Positions 28,552 through 37,323 of a DNA stretch of 40,652 bases are shown here, piece by piece (the stretch's first letter is position 1; each line of letters starts with the position of its first letter). The notes beneath the pieces were generated by a model. The model saw only the letters and a program-made list of their open reading frames with translations, was not told where the DNA came from and ran no database searches. The DNA lies in IMG/VR virus record IMGVR_UViG_3300009285_004900, positions 1 through 40,652 of that record; one strand, 5' to 3'. The stretch comes from a virus. The position numbers were made by a program, and so were the translations under genes.

Positions 28552-29046
28552 TTAGTATCCTAAGGCCTTTCTGCCTATATCATAGGCTTTATGACATTTA
28601 CGACATAATCTCATCCAATCCTCTAAATCTCTTTTATATAATCCTGACTTATTTGACCAATCATAAAAGTTTTCTCCTGTTTCTTCACATTTATCACATA
28701 TCATAGGTTTTCCATTCCAATATGCTACCCATTTATGGATGCCTGAATAACCAACTTTTTGACCTGTCCAATGTCCATTTTTCTCTCCAATATTCCAAGG
28801 AGCTGGTTTACTATTTGCTATGCTTATTTTTCTTTTTGTTTCTTCAGTATGTAGTTGTCCTAATCTTCCTTTTGAATAATAAAGACGCGGTTTTCCCTTT
28901 CTTTGTTTACTCATTTCCTGTTTCATTTCATCTGAATGATGATGTCCAGTAAATGCTTTAGGAAATAGCATCAATCTTTGTCTAAGCATCTCTATCTGCT
29001 TTGGAGTTCTTTGATAAACTCCTGATCTTCCTTTTATTCCAGCCAT
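28552..29046 (-). CDS. HNH homing-type endonuclease with NUMOD3-like repeats
   Basis: A 164-residue protein. The N-terminus is basic (MAGIKGRSGVYQRTPKQIEM). Two NUMOD3-like DNA-binding motifs follow (HSDEMKQEMSKQRKGK and HTEETKRKISIANS). The C-terminal HNH/zinc domain has ICDKC and LCRKCHK. Free-standing enzymes of this type nick or cut DNA and spread themselves between phages. It sits between virion genes with its own promoter-like leader, as expected for a mobile insertion. No intron is evident. Confidence 0.8.
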   Translation of the reverse strand: MAGIKGRSGVYQRTPKQIEMLRQRLMLFPKAFTGHHHSDEMKQEMSKQRKGKPRLYYSKGRLGQLHTEETKRKISIANSKPAPWNIGEKNGHWTGQKVGYSGIHKWVAYWNGKPMICDKCEETGENFYDWSNKSGLYKRDLEDWMRLCRKCHKAYDIGRKALGY

Positions 29047-29139
29047 AAAAAAACATCTTTCTAGTGTCTTCTGGTTCACACATTCGCTGGCTGTTTTATC
29101 CAGTAATTATAATTTACATCAAAATCTTGTTTTTGTCAA
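29047..29139 (-). promoter_or_regulatory. Promoter-like leader of HNH gene
   Basis: TTGACA (29139-29134) immediately follows the GT-C stop. TATAAT (29111-29106) is 22 nt away and a poorer TAAATT is at 17 nt. The leader ends AGAAGACAC, a weak hairpin, seven T, then ATG, like a decayed copy of the terS leader. Confidence 0.4.
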
Positions 29140-30078
29140 TTAAATAAAAAAAGAGAGAATAAGAGCAAGATTTCTTAAAAGTAATGAGAGATTATAAGGA
29201 AATACAAAATCAATAATCGCTTTTTCATAATATCCCAAATACCACGTTGTTAAAATAGTAGCGGTTATAACTAAAACTGATTTCTTTATTTTAAGAAAAG
29301 GTAAAAATGGAGAAAGCCATAAAAGATATTGAGGTGAGAATACTTTTGAACCTAAAATAAAAGAAAGTATAATATAGAAAGAAGAAATAAATATATTTTT
29401 GTTTTTAAAGGCAAAGATATATCCAAGCGCCATCACGGCAAGAGGAACAATTAACGGCAATGATGAATCTTTAATTTGTATCGCATTATATTTATATTCA
29501 GTCTCTTTTTTGTTTATAACCTGTATTATACTTCCTGCTGTTGACTCCGGTTGCACACCCCGCTCAAAATGAAATTTCAAAGAATAGATATTAGAAAAAA
29601 GGACAATAGCAGATAAAAAAGCAACAAGAGAATAGATTGTGTATTTTTTACTTTTGATTGCTAAAAGAGGAATTAAAAGTATTGGCCAAAACTTTATGGA
29701 AATACCAATAAAAAGCAGCATTGCGCTTTTGACAAATTTATTCTTTTGAAAAAAGTATAAACTTAAAAACATTGCCACAACAACATATATATCAAGAAGT
29801 TCTATTGCAAGCGGGAAAAGCAGAAAGAAAGGAAGAATATATAACCATGCTCTATTGGTAAGTTTTATCAAAAAAAAGAACCCTATAAGAAAAACAATAA
29901 AAGTCTGTATATGAAATAGCCAGCTATAGAGCATAAAATCTGAAGTTGCTAATCGAGGTAAGATCATGGGGATAACGGCTCCACTGGGATATTCCAAACT
30001 AAACGCTTTTCCATTTAGAAAATATCCAGAATTAAGAAAATAATGCCATAAATCCCAAATTTTGATAAATTGATACAA
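29140..30078 (-). CDS. GT-C type membrane glycosyltransferase, probably N-terminally truncated
   Basis: A 312-residue integral membrane protein with at least eight hydrophobic helices. The order SLEYPSGAVIPMI, then IKFWPILLIPLL, then SKVFSPQYLLWLSPFLPF matches GT87/DUF2029-type mannosyltransferases, which use lipid-linked sugars. Related proteins normally have 50-80 more N-terminal residues with the first helix and an essential acidic loop; here the frame starts at a TTG about 12 nt after a promoter -10. Either truncated or started at an internal ATG. It interrupts the virion genes and looks like cargo that modifies the host surface. Confidence 0.65.
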   Translation of the reverse strand: MYQFIKIWDLWHYFLNSGYFLNGKAFSLEYPSGAVIPMILPRLATSDFMLYSWLFHIQTFIVFLIGFFFLIKLTNRAWLYILPFFLLFPLAIELLDIYVVVAMFLSLYFFQKNKFVKSAMLLFIGISIKFWPILLIPLLAIKSKKYTIYSLVAFLSAIVLFSNIYSLKFHFERGVQPESTAGSIIQVINKKETEYKYNAIQIKDSSLPLIVPLAVMALGYIFAFKNKNIFISSFYIILSFILGSKVFSPQYLLWLSPFLPFLKIKKSVLVITATILTTWYLGYYEKAIIDFVFPYNLSLLLRNLALILSFFI

Positions 30079-30089
30079 GATATAAGCCT

Positions 30090-30117
30090 ATTATAACAGA
30101 CTATTTGTCAATTTCAA
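30090..30117 (-). promoter_or_regulatory. Promoter of GT-C gene with extended -10
   Basis: TTGAAA (30117-30112), 16-nt spacer ending TGT, TATAAT (30095-30090). Separate transcription of this insert-like gene is likely. Confidence 0.6.
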
Positions 30118-30135
30118 CTGTTTCACTCCACTTTT

Positions 30136-30849
30136 TCATAATCCTTTTAATCTCGTTATCAATCTTCCTCCATAAACACGAGGGAAACCGGTACCGGCAG
30201 TCCGTTTCATTTGTACTAAATATTCATTTGTGCCTGTCGGAAGTGCAAGCGTTCCAGATCTTAGACGTTCCGGTGTTCCTGAACTTGTGGCAACCGTTGA
30301 GACGGTTGAATTTGCCACCGCCACCCCTGCTGTATCATTATATAATTGCGCCGTAAGACCAGAATTTATATCGCCACCTGCAGTTACTTCAAAATATAGA
30401 TCAAAATTTGCAGTCCCCAGCTCTGAAGTAATTATTCTTGTCCGCTGTGTTTGAGATCCGCTTGGGCCTACTCCCTCAAAATTATCATTTCCCGTATAAT
30501 AACTTGCATCAATTAACTCATAATATATCTCTGGGAAAAGACCTCTATAAGCAGCGCCAAAGATTGTTGTTCCATTAAAAGTAACAGGAGCATTCAGTGT
30601 AATGGCTCCAGTCGTGGCATTATAAGTGAATAAGGAAGTACCGCCTGTCGTGTCTTTGAAATCTACAATTGCGCCAAGGTTGGTGATAACTGTTCCTCTC
30701 CTGTTCATTACCGATGATCGGTGTAAATAAGGAGTAGGTTCTTGGGTGATATTATAAGCAAGAGCGTTTTGAAAATCGCTTGGTCTTCCCGCAATACTAT
30801 TTACGGGTTTTAGTTTATCTGTTAATCCAACATCCGTATAAGATTTCAT
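30136..30849 (-). CDS. Putative tail fibre/appendage protein
   Basis: A 237-residue beta-rich protein. The first 45 residues are polar and helical, like an attachment peptide. The middle (SLFTYNATTGAITLNAPVTF) is a repeat-like beta shaft, and the C-terminal domain is a beta sandwich ending RVYGGRLITRLKGL. The start overlaps the stop of the upstream propeller-like gene. Assigned by context and composition. Confidence 0.55.
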   Translation of the reverse strand: MKSYTDVGLTDKLKPVNSIAGRPSDFQNALAYNITQEPTPYLHRSSVMNRRGTVITNLGAIVDFKDTTGGTSLFTYNATTGAITLNAPVTFNGTTIFGAAYRGLFPEIYYELIDASYYTGNDNFEGVGPSGSQTQRTRIITSELGTANFDLYFEVTAGGDINSGLTAQLYNDTAGVAVANSTVSTVATSSGTPERLRSGTLALPTGTNEYLVQMKRTAGTGFPRVYGGRLITRLKGL

Positions 30850-32240
30850 TTTGGTATAATTTGCGCATCATATTCAAAACCAAACCAATGCAACCGCGCG
30901 TTTCTGCTTGCTTCAGTTATTTTCCAAAACAAAAACTTTCCTTGTGATCCCGAAGGGAAACGATACTCAACCGCTCCATCTGTTGCTTGTCCTAAATCCT
31001 GCCAATTTTTCTTGCCTTTAGTAAATGAATTTGATATGGCAATTTGGATATGTGCTTCACAGCCTGGATTAAATAGTGCCCGAAACCAATTCCATTTTTT
31101 ATCAAGAAGTGTATTTAAGTGGATAATACCCTCCATGACGACCTCAATCGTTGCTCCATTATCCGTTGTATTTGTTCCACCGTACGTGTAGCATTGATTC
31201 CCCGAACCAAAAATAAGCTGTTCATCTCCGACTGCATCAACATACGATAACCATGCGGAAGGCCGATTGGCAAATCTATTATTCCACCATTCATTTGTTT
31301 GATAATCATACATTAAAATACAATCAGAAATAGTCTCATCCGTCAAATCATCAGTTACCGTGCCGACAGATAGCATATACTCATATTTATGCGCAACGGC
31401 GGGCGCATTGTCAAATGTTGTTCCCGCCATCCCTTCTCCCGCATCGTTATAAATCTGTTTTTCTACTGCATTAGAGATGAGTTCTGGCGTGTCTCCGTTG
31501 TATACAAATACTCCTAATCTGTTCAAGCCAAAATCCAGTTTTTCTACTTTCGCTATAGAACGGGAAGACGTTGGTGCTAATTCTGTTGATAAATCAAATA
31601 GATTATATCCATCCCATCTGTGTTGTATACCGGAGTTTTTTCCTGTGATAAGTCGATCCGATAACTTACGAAGCGTTGTGAGTTTTCCCGGCCCTGGAAT
31701 GTTTACTGAAGAACTATCGTTTGTCCAATCGGCGGGCGTTCCAACGTTTGACCAAAACATACTGGAAGCTGTACCTATCGCATATATCCTGTTTTGATAA
31801 TCCTCTAAATCAACGGCTATAGGAGCGGATGTAGTATTTGTAAAAGATGTACCATTTGTAGTATGTTTGGTAGCGGATACTCCATCACCTATCAATAGTG
31901 TATCTTCTAAAACTGCCGAAGTAAGAGTGCCGCCACTATTTAACGTTCCGTTTCCACAAATTGTCCAAGCTCCTGTTCCTTGTTGGCTATAATATAAGTT
32001 TCCTCCGGCAAATACATAATTCCAGAATTGTGTTCCATTATTTCTTTGCCATGTCATTAAATCCGCAACAGATGATCCGTTAGGAGTGGTTCCTAAATAT
32101 GTGGTATATCCTGGCCGTTTCTTTTTCGCTCCGAATTGATCGTTTTCTACATTGAGGCAGCGAACCATATCCCCTTCTTTATGAATTAGAGGATTTATAG
32201 AGAGATTGAGACTTCCTGGCGTAATAATTCCAGAATTCAT
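30846..32240 (-). CDS. Tail hub or stabilisation protein, beta-propeller-like
   Basis: A 464-residue protein with repeated short beta units of the kind NRIYAIGTASSMFWSNVGTP and GNLYYSQQGTG and the segment LRKLSDRLITGKNSGIQHRW. Such repeats suggest a propeller like the P22 gp10 tail-stabilisation family or related podovirus hub proteins. This function fits between the head-tail connector and fibre genes. No sequence motif proves it. Confidence 0.6.
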   Translation of the reverse strand: MNSGIITPGSLNLSINPLIHKEGDMVRCLNVENDQFGAKKKRPGYTTYLGTTPNGSSVADLMTWQRNNGTQFWNYVFAGGNLYYSQQGTGAWTICGNGTLNSGGTLTSAVLEDTLLIGDGVSATKHTTNGTSFTNTTSAPIAVDLEDYQNRIYAIGTASSMFWSNVGTPADWTNDSSSVNIPGPGKLTTLRKLSDRLITGKNSGIQHRWDGYNLFDLSTELAPTSSRSIAKVEKLDFGLNRLGVFVYNGDTPELISNAVEKQIYNDAGEGMAGTTFDNAPAVAHKYEYMLSVGTVTDDLTDETISDCILMYDYQTNEWWNNRFANRPSAWLSYVDAVGDEQLIFGSGNQCYTYGGTNTTDNGATIEVVMEGIIHLNTLLDKKWNWFRALFNPGCEAHIQIAISNSFTKGKKNWQDLGQATDGAVEYRFPSGSQGKFLFWKITEASRNARLHWFGFEYDAQIIPK

Positions 32241-32243
32241 ATC

Positions 32244-33377
32244 TTAAGGAAGATTATCATAAGAACTTATACTGTCTGTAATATCTATATATTCTGCGCC
32301 ACTTTTATCCCTCGGTGCTAGTTGATTGACAAAATCCGTAATGAGCGTTTGCTCTGCTAGTTTTTTTTCTGACATAGAAAGTTTACTATCTTTGTATTGC
32401 GCCTGTAAAAGGTTATACTCCACAAATCCATCCGTATAACCGCGCATAAACCGCGGCAGTTCATCAGTATCGTTTTGCATGGGCGTTCCCATGCGGTAAA
32501 ACATGACCCGTGCCGTTCCACCGCTCTCTGCTGGATTAACCTGAAACACATCATTACCGAACCAATAGTGATAGGGATGTGTTGAAAGATAGACTCGATC
32601 AGGAAAATCATCATTGGCATCCATTTTCGTGCTTTGGTAGAAATCATTGCCGTTATAGGTAACCCACAATCTGCGTGGTTGCTTGAAATCTCCAGTTGTT
32701 ACCGTTCCCAATCCCGCTGTACCAAATCCTACATCTACCGTCCCTAATGAATAGTCCTCATTGGCTTGGATGGCTGCGTTCATCAACTTATCCTTAAACT
32801 CGTTCGACCAGTCATCAATAATATCATCTGTAAGGAAATCAGCATTCCAAAGTTTTCCCTTTGTCCGTTCCCGTAGTTTTCCAAGAGCGTAAAAGGATAA
32901 TCCGGCTGGTATCCACCAGTCGCTTTCTGTTGTATCTATGCCTAATACCGAATTTCTAAAATATGTTCTATAGGCATAGGTAGATGAACCGGATGTATCG
33001 TCAAATTGGGTAAAAGCATGATCTGCCTGATAGGTGATTGTTCCATCGGTCATCGGGGTTGCGATTCCTGCAGTTCCCACAGTGGATCGTTCAAAAACCA
33101 CTTGGTTATATTTAATCGCGTAGACTGGTGTATCAGCTGGATGTTCAAATGTGGAGGCTGCCGTAGTGGTTCCTAATGTGCCGACAGATGGAGGATTGCC
33201 GCTTATAATCAATACCTCTGTCTGTTCTTCTCCTGTTTCACCTACTTGGATTGCCCACGAAGAACCCAAACCTGTGGTATTTCGTAAACGAAAAATAGTA
33301 GTACCGGCACTTTCCGTATTCATCAAATACGTTTTCGGCGCATTTTCGTGTAAGGTATTCCATGAATTGATTAACAT
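32244..33377 (-). CDS. Virion structural protein, possible head-tail adaptor
   Basis: A 377-residue protein from ATG 33377 (a TTG five codons earlier is possible). A Thr/Gly-rich N-terminal beta region is followed by a helical segment KGKLWNADFLTDDIIDDWSN and an acidic region. Gene order (upstream of the hub) suggests an adaptor or tail protein. No family recognised. Confidence 0.55.
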   Translation of the reverse strand: MLINSWNTLHENAPKTYLMNTESAGTTIFRLRNTTGLGSSWAIQVGETGEEQTEVLIISGNPPSVGTLGTTTAASTFEHPADTPVYAIKYNQVVFERSTVGTAGIATPMTDGTITYQADHAFTQFDDTSGSSTYAYRTYFRNSVLGIDTTESDWWIPAGLSFYALGKLRERTKGKLWNADFLTDDIIDDWSNEFKDKLMNAAIQANEDYSLGTVDVGFGTAGLGTVTTGDFKQPRRLWVTYNGNDFYQSTKMDANDDFPDRVYLSTHPYHYWFGNDVFQVNPAESGGTARVMFYRMGTPMQNDTDELPRFMRGYTDGFVEYNLLQAQYKDSKLSMSEKKLAEQTLITDFVNQLAPRDKSGAEYIDITDSISSYDNLP

Positions 33378-33381
33378 ATTT

Positions 33382-34377
33382 TTATATACCAACCCCTAGA
33401 AGGGTTTTGGATGACCCCCCTGGCAACGTATAATCAATCACATATAAAACTGGATTGGGGCCAGTATAAACCTCAATGTCTACATTCGCGTTCGCCCCCG
33501 ACGACCACGTGGGAGCCGCGTTGTCAGCGTCAGCAACCATACGCCATCCCATTCTGGTTACACCCGTTTTATTTATATTACTTATTCCCGTGGCATTTAA
33601 TATACTATCGTTGTAGGCACTGGTGTTTAACCCGCTTAAAGCAAGTGTTACTGACTGGGACACCGCATTCCAAGCGGCAACATTGTAATCAGAGGCCGCT
33701 AAAGAAGTTAAATTAGCAGGAGAAGTAGTAGTAACCAAAGTGATCACTTGACCAGCTAATGTCTGAACTAATGCATTTACATAAATTCTTATTTTAGACG
33801 TATCTAAAATCGTAGCATTAGCAGTTAATGCAGAAGTGTCAGCAGGACAAACGCGGCGATGCAGTTCGTCAAATTGATTAGTGGTCGCCGAGCATCTAAT
33901 CATTGGCGCGTCAAAATCTTCCTGCGTTCCGTTGCCCGCGCTATCATGGATTGTTGCCCATACTTCATCCACAGTTCCACGAAATACACGACCGTCACGA
34001 TTGTTGACATTTGGTGAAAAAGAAGATTGGTTAAAATACAACCCTTTTATTATTCGCGGGATAAAAGAATTTGATCGTAATCCTAGTTGCCATAAAAACG
34101 TATCCCTTGCCTCATCTAAACTATTAAACCAATTACTTGCGGCGTCAAGATATCCTAAAGCCCTTGACAATTTCTTTTCTATATGTTGGTTATCGGTAGA
34201 AATAACCATTTGATATTCATTTTTGCCTTTAATTCCGATATACCCGTTAGGCAATAATGCTCCTATTCTACCTTCAAGTTTAATACCACGCCCGCTTAAG
34301 TAATCTTTACCCAATGAAGTATTGGCGAATGAATGCAATAAATACTGGTATTTTTCAAACAAAAGTCGACCATACAT
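33382..34377 (-). CDS. Virion structural protein
   Basis: A 331-residue protein. The N-terminal 120 residues are helical and aromatic (YGRLLFEKYQYLLHSFANTS); the rest is Ser/Thr/Ala-rich beta structure with a C-terminal jelly-roll-like part (DIEVYTGPNPVLYVIDYTLP). Likely tail or capsid decoration. Overlaps the next gene start slightly. Confidence 0.55.
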   Translation of the reverse strand: MYGRLLFEKYQYLLHSFANTSLGKDYLSGRGIKLEGRIGALLPNGYIGIKGKNEYQMVISTDNQHIEKKLSRALGYLDAASNWFNSLDEARDTFLWQLGLRSNSFIPRIIKGLYFNQSSFSPNVNNRDGRVFRGTVDEVWATIHDSAGNGTQEDFDAPMIRCSATTNQFDELHRRVCPADTSALTANATILDTSKIRIYVNALVQTLAGQVITLVTTTSPANLTSLAASDYNVAAWNAVSQSVTLALSGLNTSAYNDSILNATGISNINKTGVTRMGWRMVADADNAAPTWSSGANANVDIEVYTGPNPVLYVIDYTLPGGSSKTLLGVGI

Positions 34378-34386
34378 ATATAATTT

Positions 34387-34854
34387 TTATACTCCTTGCC
34401 AGTAATCGACAACAATTGCCACCGTTCCTGCTTCACCCAGCCAGAAAGAAAGCGTGCCGTTCGCTCCAGAAGCAGAGACAGGATTGAATGTCCGTTGAAT
34501 ACCGCCTCCTGGGGTAAATTGACCTCTCGCGAGCACTCCCGCGCCCGTTGATCCGCCAATACCGATATTGGTAACTGCCACATCAACAGTCCCTGAAGCG
34601 ACAACAACCTCAAGCCCACTTACATATTGTCTTGTTCCTGCACCGGCGGCAGCAATAAGAGTTCCCCATACTGCCGCCCCCGTAGTTCCTACCGCTCCAT
34701 AGGAAGTGCCAATGCCACCGGCTGGAAATTGACGACCAAAATCATTAGTAACCGTTCCTAATCCTATATCAAGTTTAACAATGGGGATTTCAGTTCCCCC
34801 CGAATTTACTGAATACACATCTGTTTGAGTTCCTTCTGTTATAGTTAATGGCAT
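34387..34854 (-). CDS. Small virion structural protein
   Basis: A 155-residue Gly/Thr/Val-rich beta protein with almost no charge and a final strand (AGTVAIVVDYWQGV). Typical of head decoration or tail proteins. SD GGGGGAA is 13 nt away. Confidence 0.55.
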   Translation of the reverse strand: MPLTITEGTQTDVYSVNSGGTEIPIVKLDIGLGTVTNDFGRQFPAGGIGTSYGAVGTTGAAVWGTLIAAAGAGTRQYVSGLEVVVASGTVDVAVTNIGIGGSTGAGVLARGQFTPGGGIQRTFNPVSASGANGTLSFWLGEAGTVAIVVDYWQGV

Positions 34855-34857
34855 AAA

Positions 34858-35079
34858 TTAAAATATTCCCCCTGATTCACTCCATTGTGTTTCTGTTCCT
34901 GAAGATGGATATGTAATAAATGGGATAATGAGCATAAGCACTCCTGCTGTATGGGCAACAGAAAATGATTGAGTTGTTTCTCCTTGTAATCCCGATCCCT
35001 TATCGGTCATATTTGGTTTTACATCTACAACCGACAAATTCTTCGGCCGTATATCTACTACACCGGAAAGTTTCGGCAT
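34858..35079 (-). CDS. Small virion-associated protein
   Basis: A 73-residue protein from ATG 35079, which has GGAG 5 nt upstream and begins just after the previous stop. It holds one hydrophobic strand or helix (AGVLMLIIPFITY) and conserved-looking KPKN/VKPN turns. Function unknown; structural by position. Confidence 0.55.
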   Translation of the reverse strand: MPKLSGVVDIRPKNLSVVDVKPNMTDKGSGLQGETTQSFSVAHTAGVLMLIIPFITYPSSGTETQWSESGGIF

Positions 35080-35080
35080 A

Positions 35081-35374
35081 TCAGCTCCAAGTAAATAAAA
35101 GAACTGGCGTACCTGTCGCCTGATAAACCAATCCATTTTTTAGGTTCGTGTTAACATCAAGATCAAAAGGAATTGAGGTAGCTGGAAGACCCAGTGAAAG
35201 AACTTGAGACGTTGCAGTTGTTCCTCCAGCGCTTGCTGAATCGTGAAAGTTGATTGTGCCCACGTATGTCCCGCCGACAATAATTCTCTTGAGAATGACA
35301 TTGCGATCCGCAACTACGGTAGTGCCAACCCCAGATACTGAAGTCCAGTTATCGCCATTGAGTAAATCTGCCAT
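35081..35374 (-). CDS. Small beta-rich virion protein, first gene after leader
   Basis: A 97-residue protein from ATG 35374 with SD GTGAGGTGA. It has strands such as DRNVILKRIIVGGTYVGTIN and a Ser/Thr/Gly loop. Resembles small decoration proteins. First gene downstream of the promoter at 35461-35488 and the U-run hairpin at 35393-35418, so it opens the second virion operon. Confidence 0.6.
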   Translation of the reverse strand: MADLLNGDNWTSVSGVGTTVVADRNVILKRIIVGGTYVGTINFHDSASAGGTTATSQVLSLGLPATSIPFDLDVNTNLKNGLVYQATGTPVLLFTWS

Positions 35375-35392
35375 AATCACCTCACTTTCCAC

Positions 35393-35425
35393 AAAAAAAG
35401 AAGGCTATTGGCGCCTTCTAATTTG
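35393..35425 (-). terminator. Intrinsic terminator hairpin in virion-operon leader
   Basis: GAAGGC/GCCTTC stem (35418-35413 with 35405-35400) and seven T (35399-35393), with the upstream block GCAAATTAGAAGG shared with other leaders. It lies between the promoter and the SD of 35081-35374. Confidence 0.65.
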
Positions 35426-35458
35426 CAAACCATGTCAAGCCTTATTATCTTGATAGTT

Positions 35459-36613
35459 TTATTGTACTATTTTTTTTTGTTCTGTCAATGGCAATAATTC
35501 TTCTTGCAAATTTTCTAAGAGCGGAATCCAACAATCTCGAACAATCGTATCAATATTGAAGTTTTGCACTATCCATTCCCGACAATCTTTTTCTACCTGT
35601 TTTTCATCTTTTTTGAGAAGTGCGTATGTTTTTTCCATACATTCATACACGGATTTTGGATTAGCTACATTAACAAAACTCAAATCCTGTGTAAATCGTT
35701 TATATAGGGTTTCTGCAATAAATCCTGTTTTTCCTTCAATGATAAGTTCCGGCATGGATTGAGAATTTTGGACAACAACCGGTTTTCCGCTGGCCTGTGC
35801 TTCGATAATCCCTAATCCAAATCCTTCTGTCTGTGATGGATGTAAAAGAGCATCACAAGCATTATATTCATTGGCTATAGTATCGGAAGTGGAAAGGAAC
35901 ATAGAGCGATAATCATCAACGAAGAATATCCGCTTTTGTATACCGAGATAATTGGCATATTCTTTGATGGGGAAGCCCGCAGGAGATCGCTGTTGAATAT
36001 GAAAGAGCATTGCTGCTTCCGGGTGTTTTTCGTAAAACATTTTGAACGCTTCTAGTGCCTCCTGAAAACCTTTACGCGGCGGGCTTTCTTTGTTCGCTCC
36101 AACCATTGACCAAAGAAATATATCCTGTGGCAACCCCAATTTCTTACGGGCTTCTATTTTATCTCTTGGCTTAAAAATCTCTATATCCGTACCCTCATAG
36201 ATAAGTTGAGAAGCGAAACCCGCGTTAAGAAGCAAATTATAGCCAAACTTTGAAAAACATAAGATTTTGTAGGCGAATTGGAGCTTTTGGATGACATTAA
36301 TGGGTAATGGTTCTTTGTCTACGGGAAAATATGGGATGAAAACTGGGATTTTAGATAAAAATGAAGGATCAAGAGTCCAAATGTCTTGCATAGAGATGAC
36401 CACATTCGCTTTCCAGTTTCGTCCATGGAAGTACATACCGTCCGATCCCCATGCCTCACTCATTTTGGGATAATGCTTGATGGTAAGCCCTTTTAGCCGC
36501 GGATTAAGATTGACAGGATATTCTATGTCTGTCGGGCCGCCATCTACGCCATAAAAAGCCGAGATGGCTACCGGCCAGCCATCTTCTACCAAGCGGTAGA
36601 GAATATCACGCAT
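35459..36613 (-). CDS. GT4-family glycosyltransferase, N-terminus in another frame
   Basis: A 384-residue GT-B enzyme. The C-terminal domain has the donor-site signature HPSQTEGFGLGIIEAQASG with the Glu-x7-Glu pair (Glu263 and Glu271) and the usual GKPVV strand. The N-terminal domain lacks its first strand and glycine loop in this frame, but they are encoded just upstream in a frame one base off (36624-36701). Joined, the enzyme would have about 410 residues, normal for GT4. It transfers a sugar from an NDP-sugar; the heptose cassette could supply it. The stop overlaps the promoter at 35461-35488. Confidence 0.8.
   Translation of the reverse strand: MRDILYRLVEDGWPVAISAFYGVDGGPTDIEYPVNLNPRLKGLTIKHYPKMSEAWGSDGMYFHGRNWKANVVISMQDIWTLDPSFLSKIPVFIPYFPVDKEPLPINVIQKLQFAYKILCFSKFGYNLLLNAGFASQLIYEGTDIEIFKPRDKIEARKKLGLPQDIFLWSMVGANKESPPRKGFQEALEAFKMFYEKHPEAAMLFHIQQRSPAGFPIKEYANYLGIQKRIFFVDDYRSMFLSTSDTIANEYNACDALLHPSQTEGFGLGIIEAQASGKPVVVQNSQSMPELIIEGKTGFIAETLYKRFTQDLSFVNVANPKSVYECMEKTYALLKKDEKQVEKDCREWIVQNFNIDTIVRDCWIPLLENLQEELLPLTEQKKIVQ
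35461..35488 (-). promoter_or_regulatory. Promoter for second virion operon
   Basis: TTGACA (35488-35483), 16-nt spacer, TACAAT (35466-35461), overlapping the end of the GT4 gene. A second TTGACA at about 35431-35436 has no matching -10. Confidence 0.65.
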
Positions 36614-36623
36614 TTGGATGCTG

Positions 36624-36701
36624 TTAATAGCCCGAACTGGCGTGTGGCGCGTTTGTGTTTACCAAAATACGAAGGTCTCTGCGCTTTGTCAGTTTAGGCA
36701 T
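36624..36701 (-). pseudogene. Detached N-terminus of the GT4 glycosyltransferase
   Basis: A 25-codon frame with a perfect SD (AGGAGG, 9 nt before ATG 36701) encodes RILVNTNAPHASSGY, the first strand and glycine loop of GT4 enzymes, then a TAA. Skipping one base at the TAA rejoins the frame of 35459-36613 (next residues NSIQMRDIL). A +1 frameshift mutation, assembly error or programmed shift at the stop are the options. Confidence 0.65.
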
Positions 36702-37323
36702 AAAACATCACCTCCTTTTCCACTGGGACTTTATTGCCCCATGTGGGCGTCTTTTTGTGGCACTCGACGCAAAGTGTCCTGCCATTATCTACATCTAATC
36801 TCAAATCTGGGTATAAAGAAAACTTCTTAATGTGATCTGCTTGAAGGCATCCACTTTCATTATTCTCACAAAGTACACAAATAAAATTATCTCTACTAAA
36901 TACTTTTAACCTCCACTCTTTGTACTCTTCGGAATTCCTAATTTTGTAGTTTTCTGGAGTAATTCCACCTTTCCAGTTATTATTATTTTTGCCTCTAACC
37001 TTTTCACTTACAAACATAGTTTTGGCAGCATTGGTATTTATAAGATAGGGTCTTTTCTTATCCATCCAATATCCATTGGGGCCAATATTGCCTATTGCCG
37101 TACATTTCATTGAACAATACTTTGCCTTATTAATGCGGGATTTATGAATTTCAAACATTGTACCGCAAACCAAACACTCTTTATACAACCGCCTTCTGTG
37201 AGCAATGTCGGAACATTCTCTACCGCAGTATTTTCCACGATCATTTCTGATATGCCAAATGGTATTTTTAGCCTTAAATACTTTGTTACAAACTAGACAA
37301 TTTTTGTCGATTATATAACTCAT
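36694..37323 (-). CDS. HNH endonuclease with zinc fingers
   Basis: A 209-residue protein. The N-terminus has two zinc-finger-like units (CLVC...CGREC and CLVC...CSMKC). A linker NNNWKGGITPENY leads to an HNH domain: FICVLCE, ADHIKKF with the catalytic His, and TLCVECHKKT. This is a common free-standing phage HNH type. It overlaps the GT8 stop (ATGA) and lies directly before the broken GT4 gene, so an insertion here may relate to that frameshift. Confidence 0.8.
   Translation of the reverse strand: MSYIIDKNCLVCNKVFKAKNTIWHIRNDRGKYCGRECSDIAHRRRLYKECLVCGTMFEIHKSRINKAKYCSMKCTAIGNIGPNGYWMDKKRPYLINTNAAKTMFVSEKVRGKNNNNWKGGITPENYKIRNSEEYKEWRLKVFSRDNFICVLCENNESGCLQADHIKKFSLYPDLRLDVDNGRTLCVECHKKTPTWGNKVPVEKEVMFYA

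Noticed and set aside
35425-35440. Second TTGACA (within GGCTTGACATGG) as another promoter
   Set aside because: No -10-like hexamer 15-19 nt downstream; that position falls in the terminator hairpin.
36694-36701. HNH gene as the cause of the GT4 frameshift by intron-like splicing
   Set aside because: No intron boundaries or pairing elements are visible; the frame change lies about 70 nt beyond the HNH stop, within the GT4 coding sequence.
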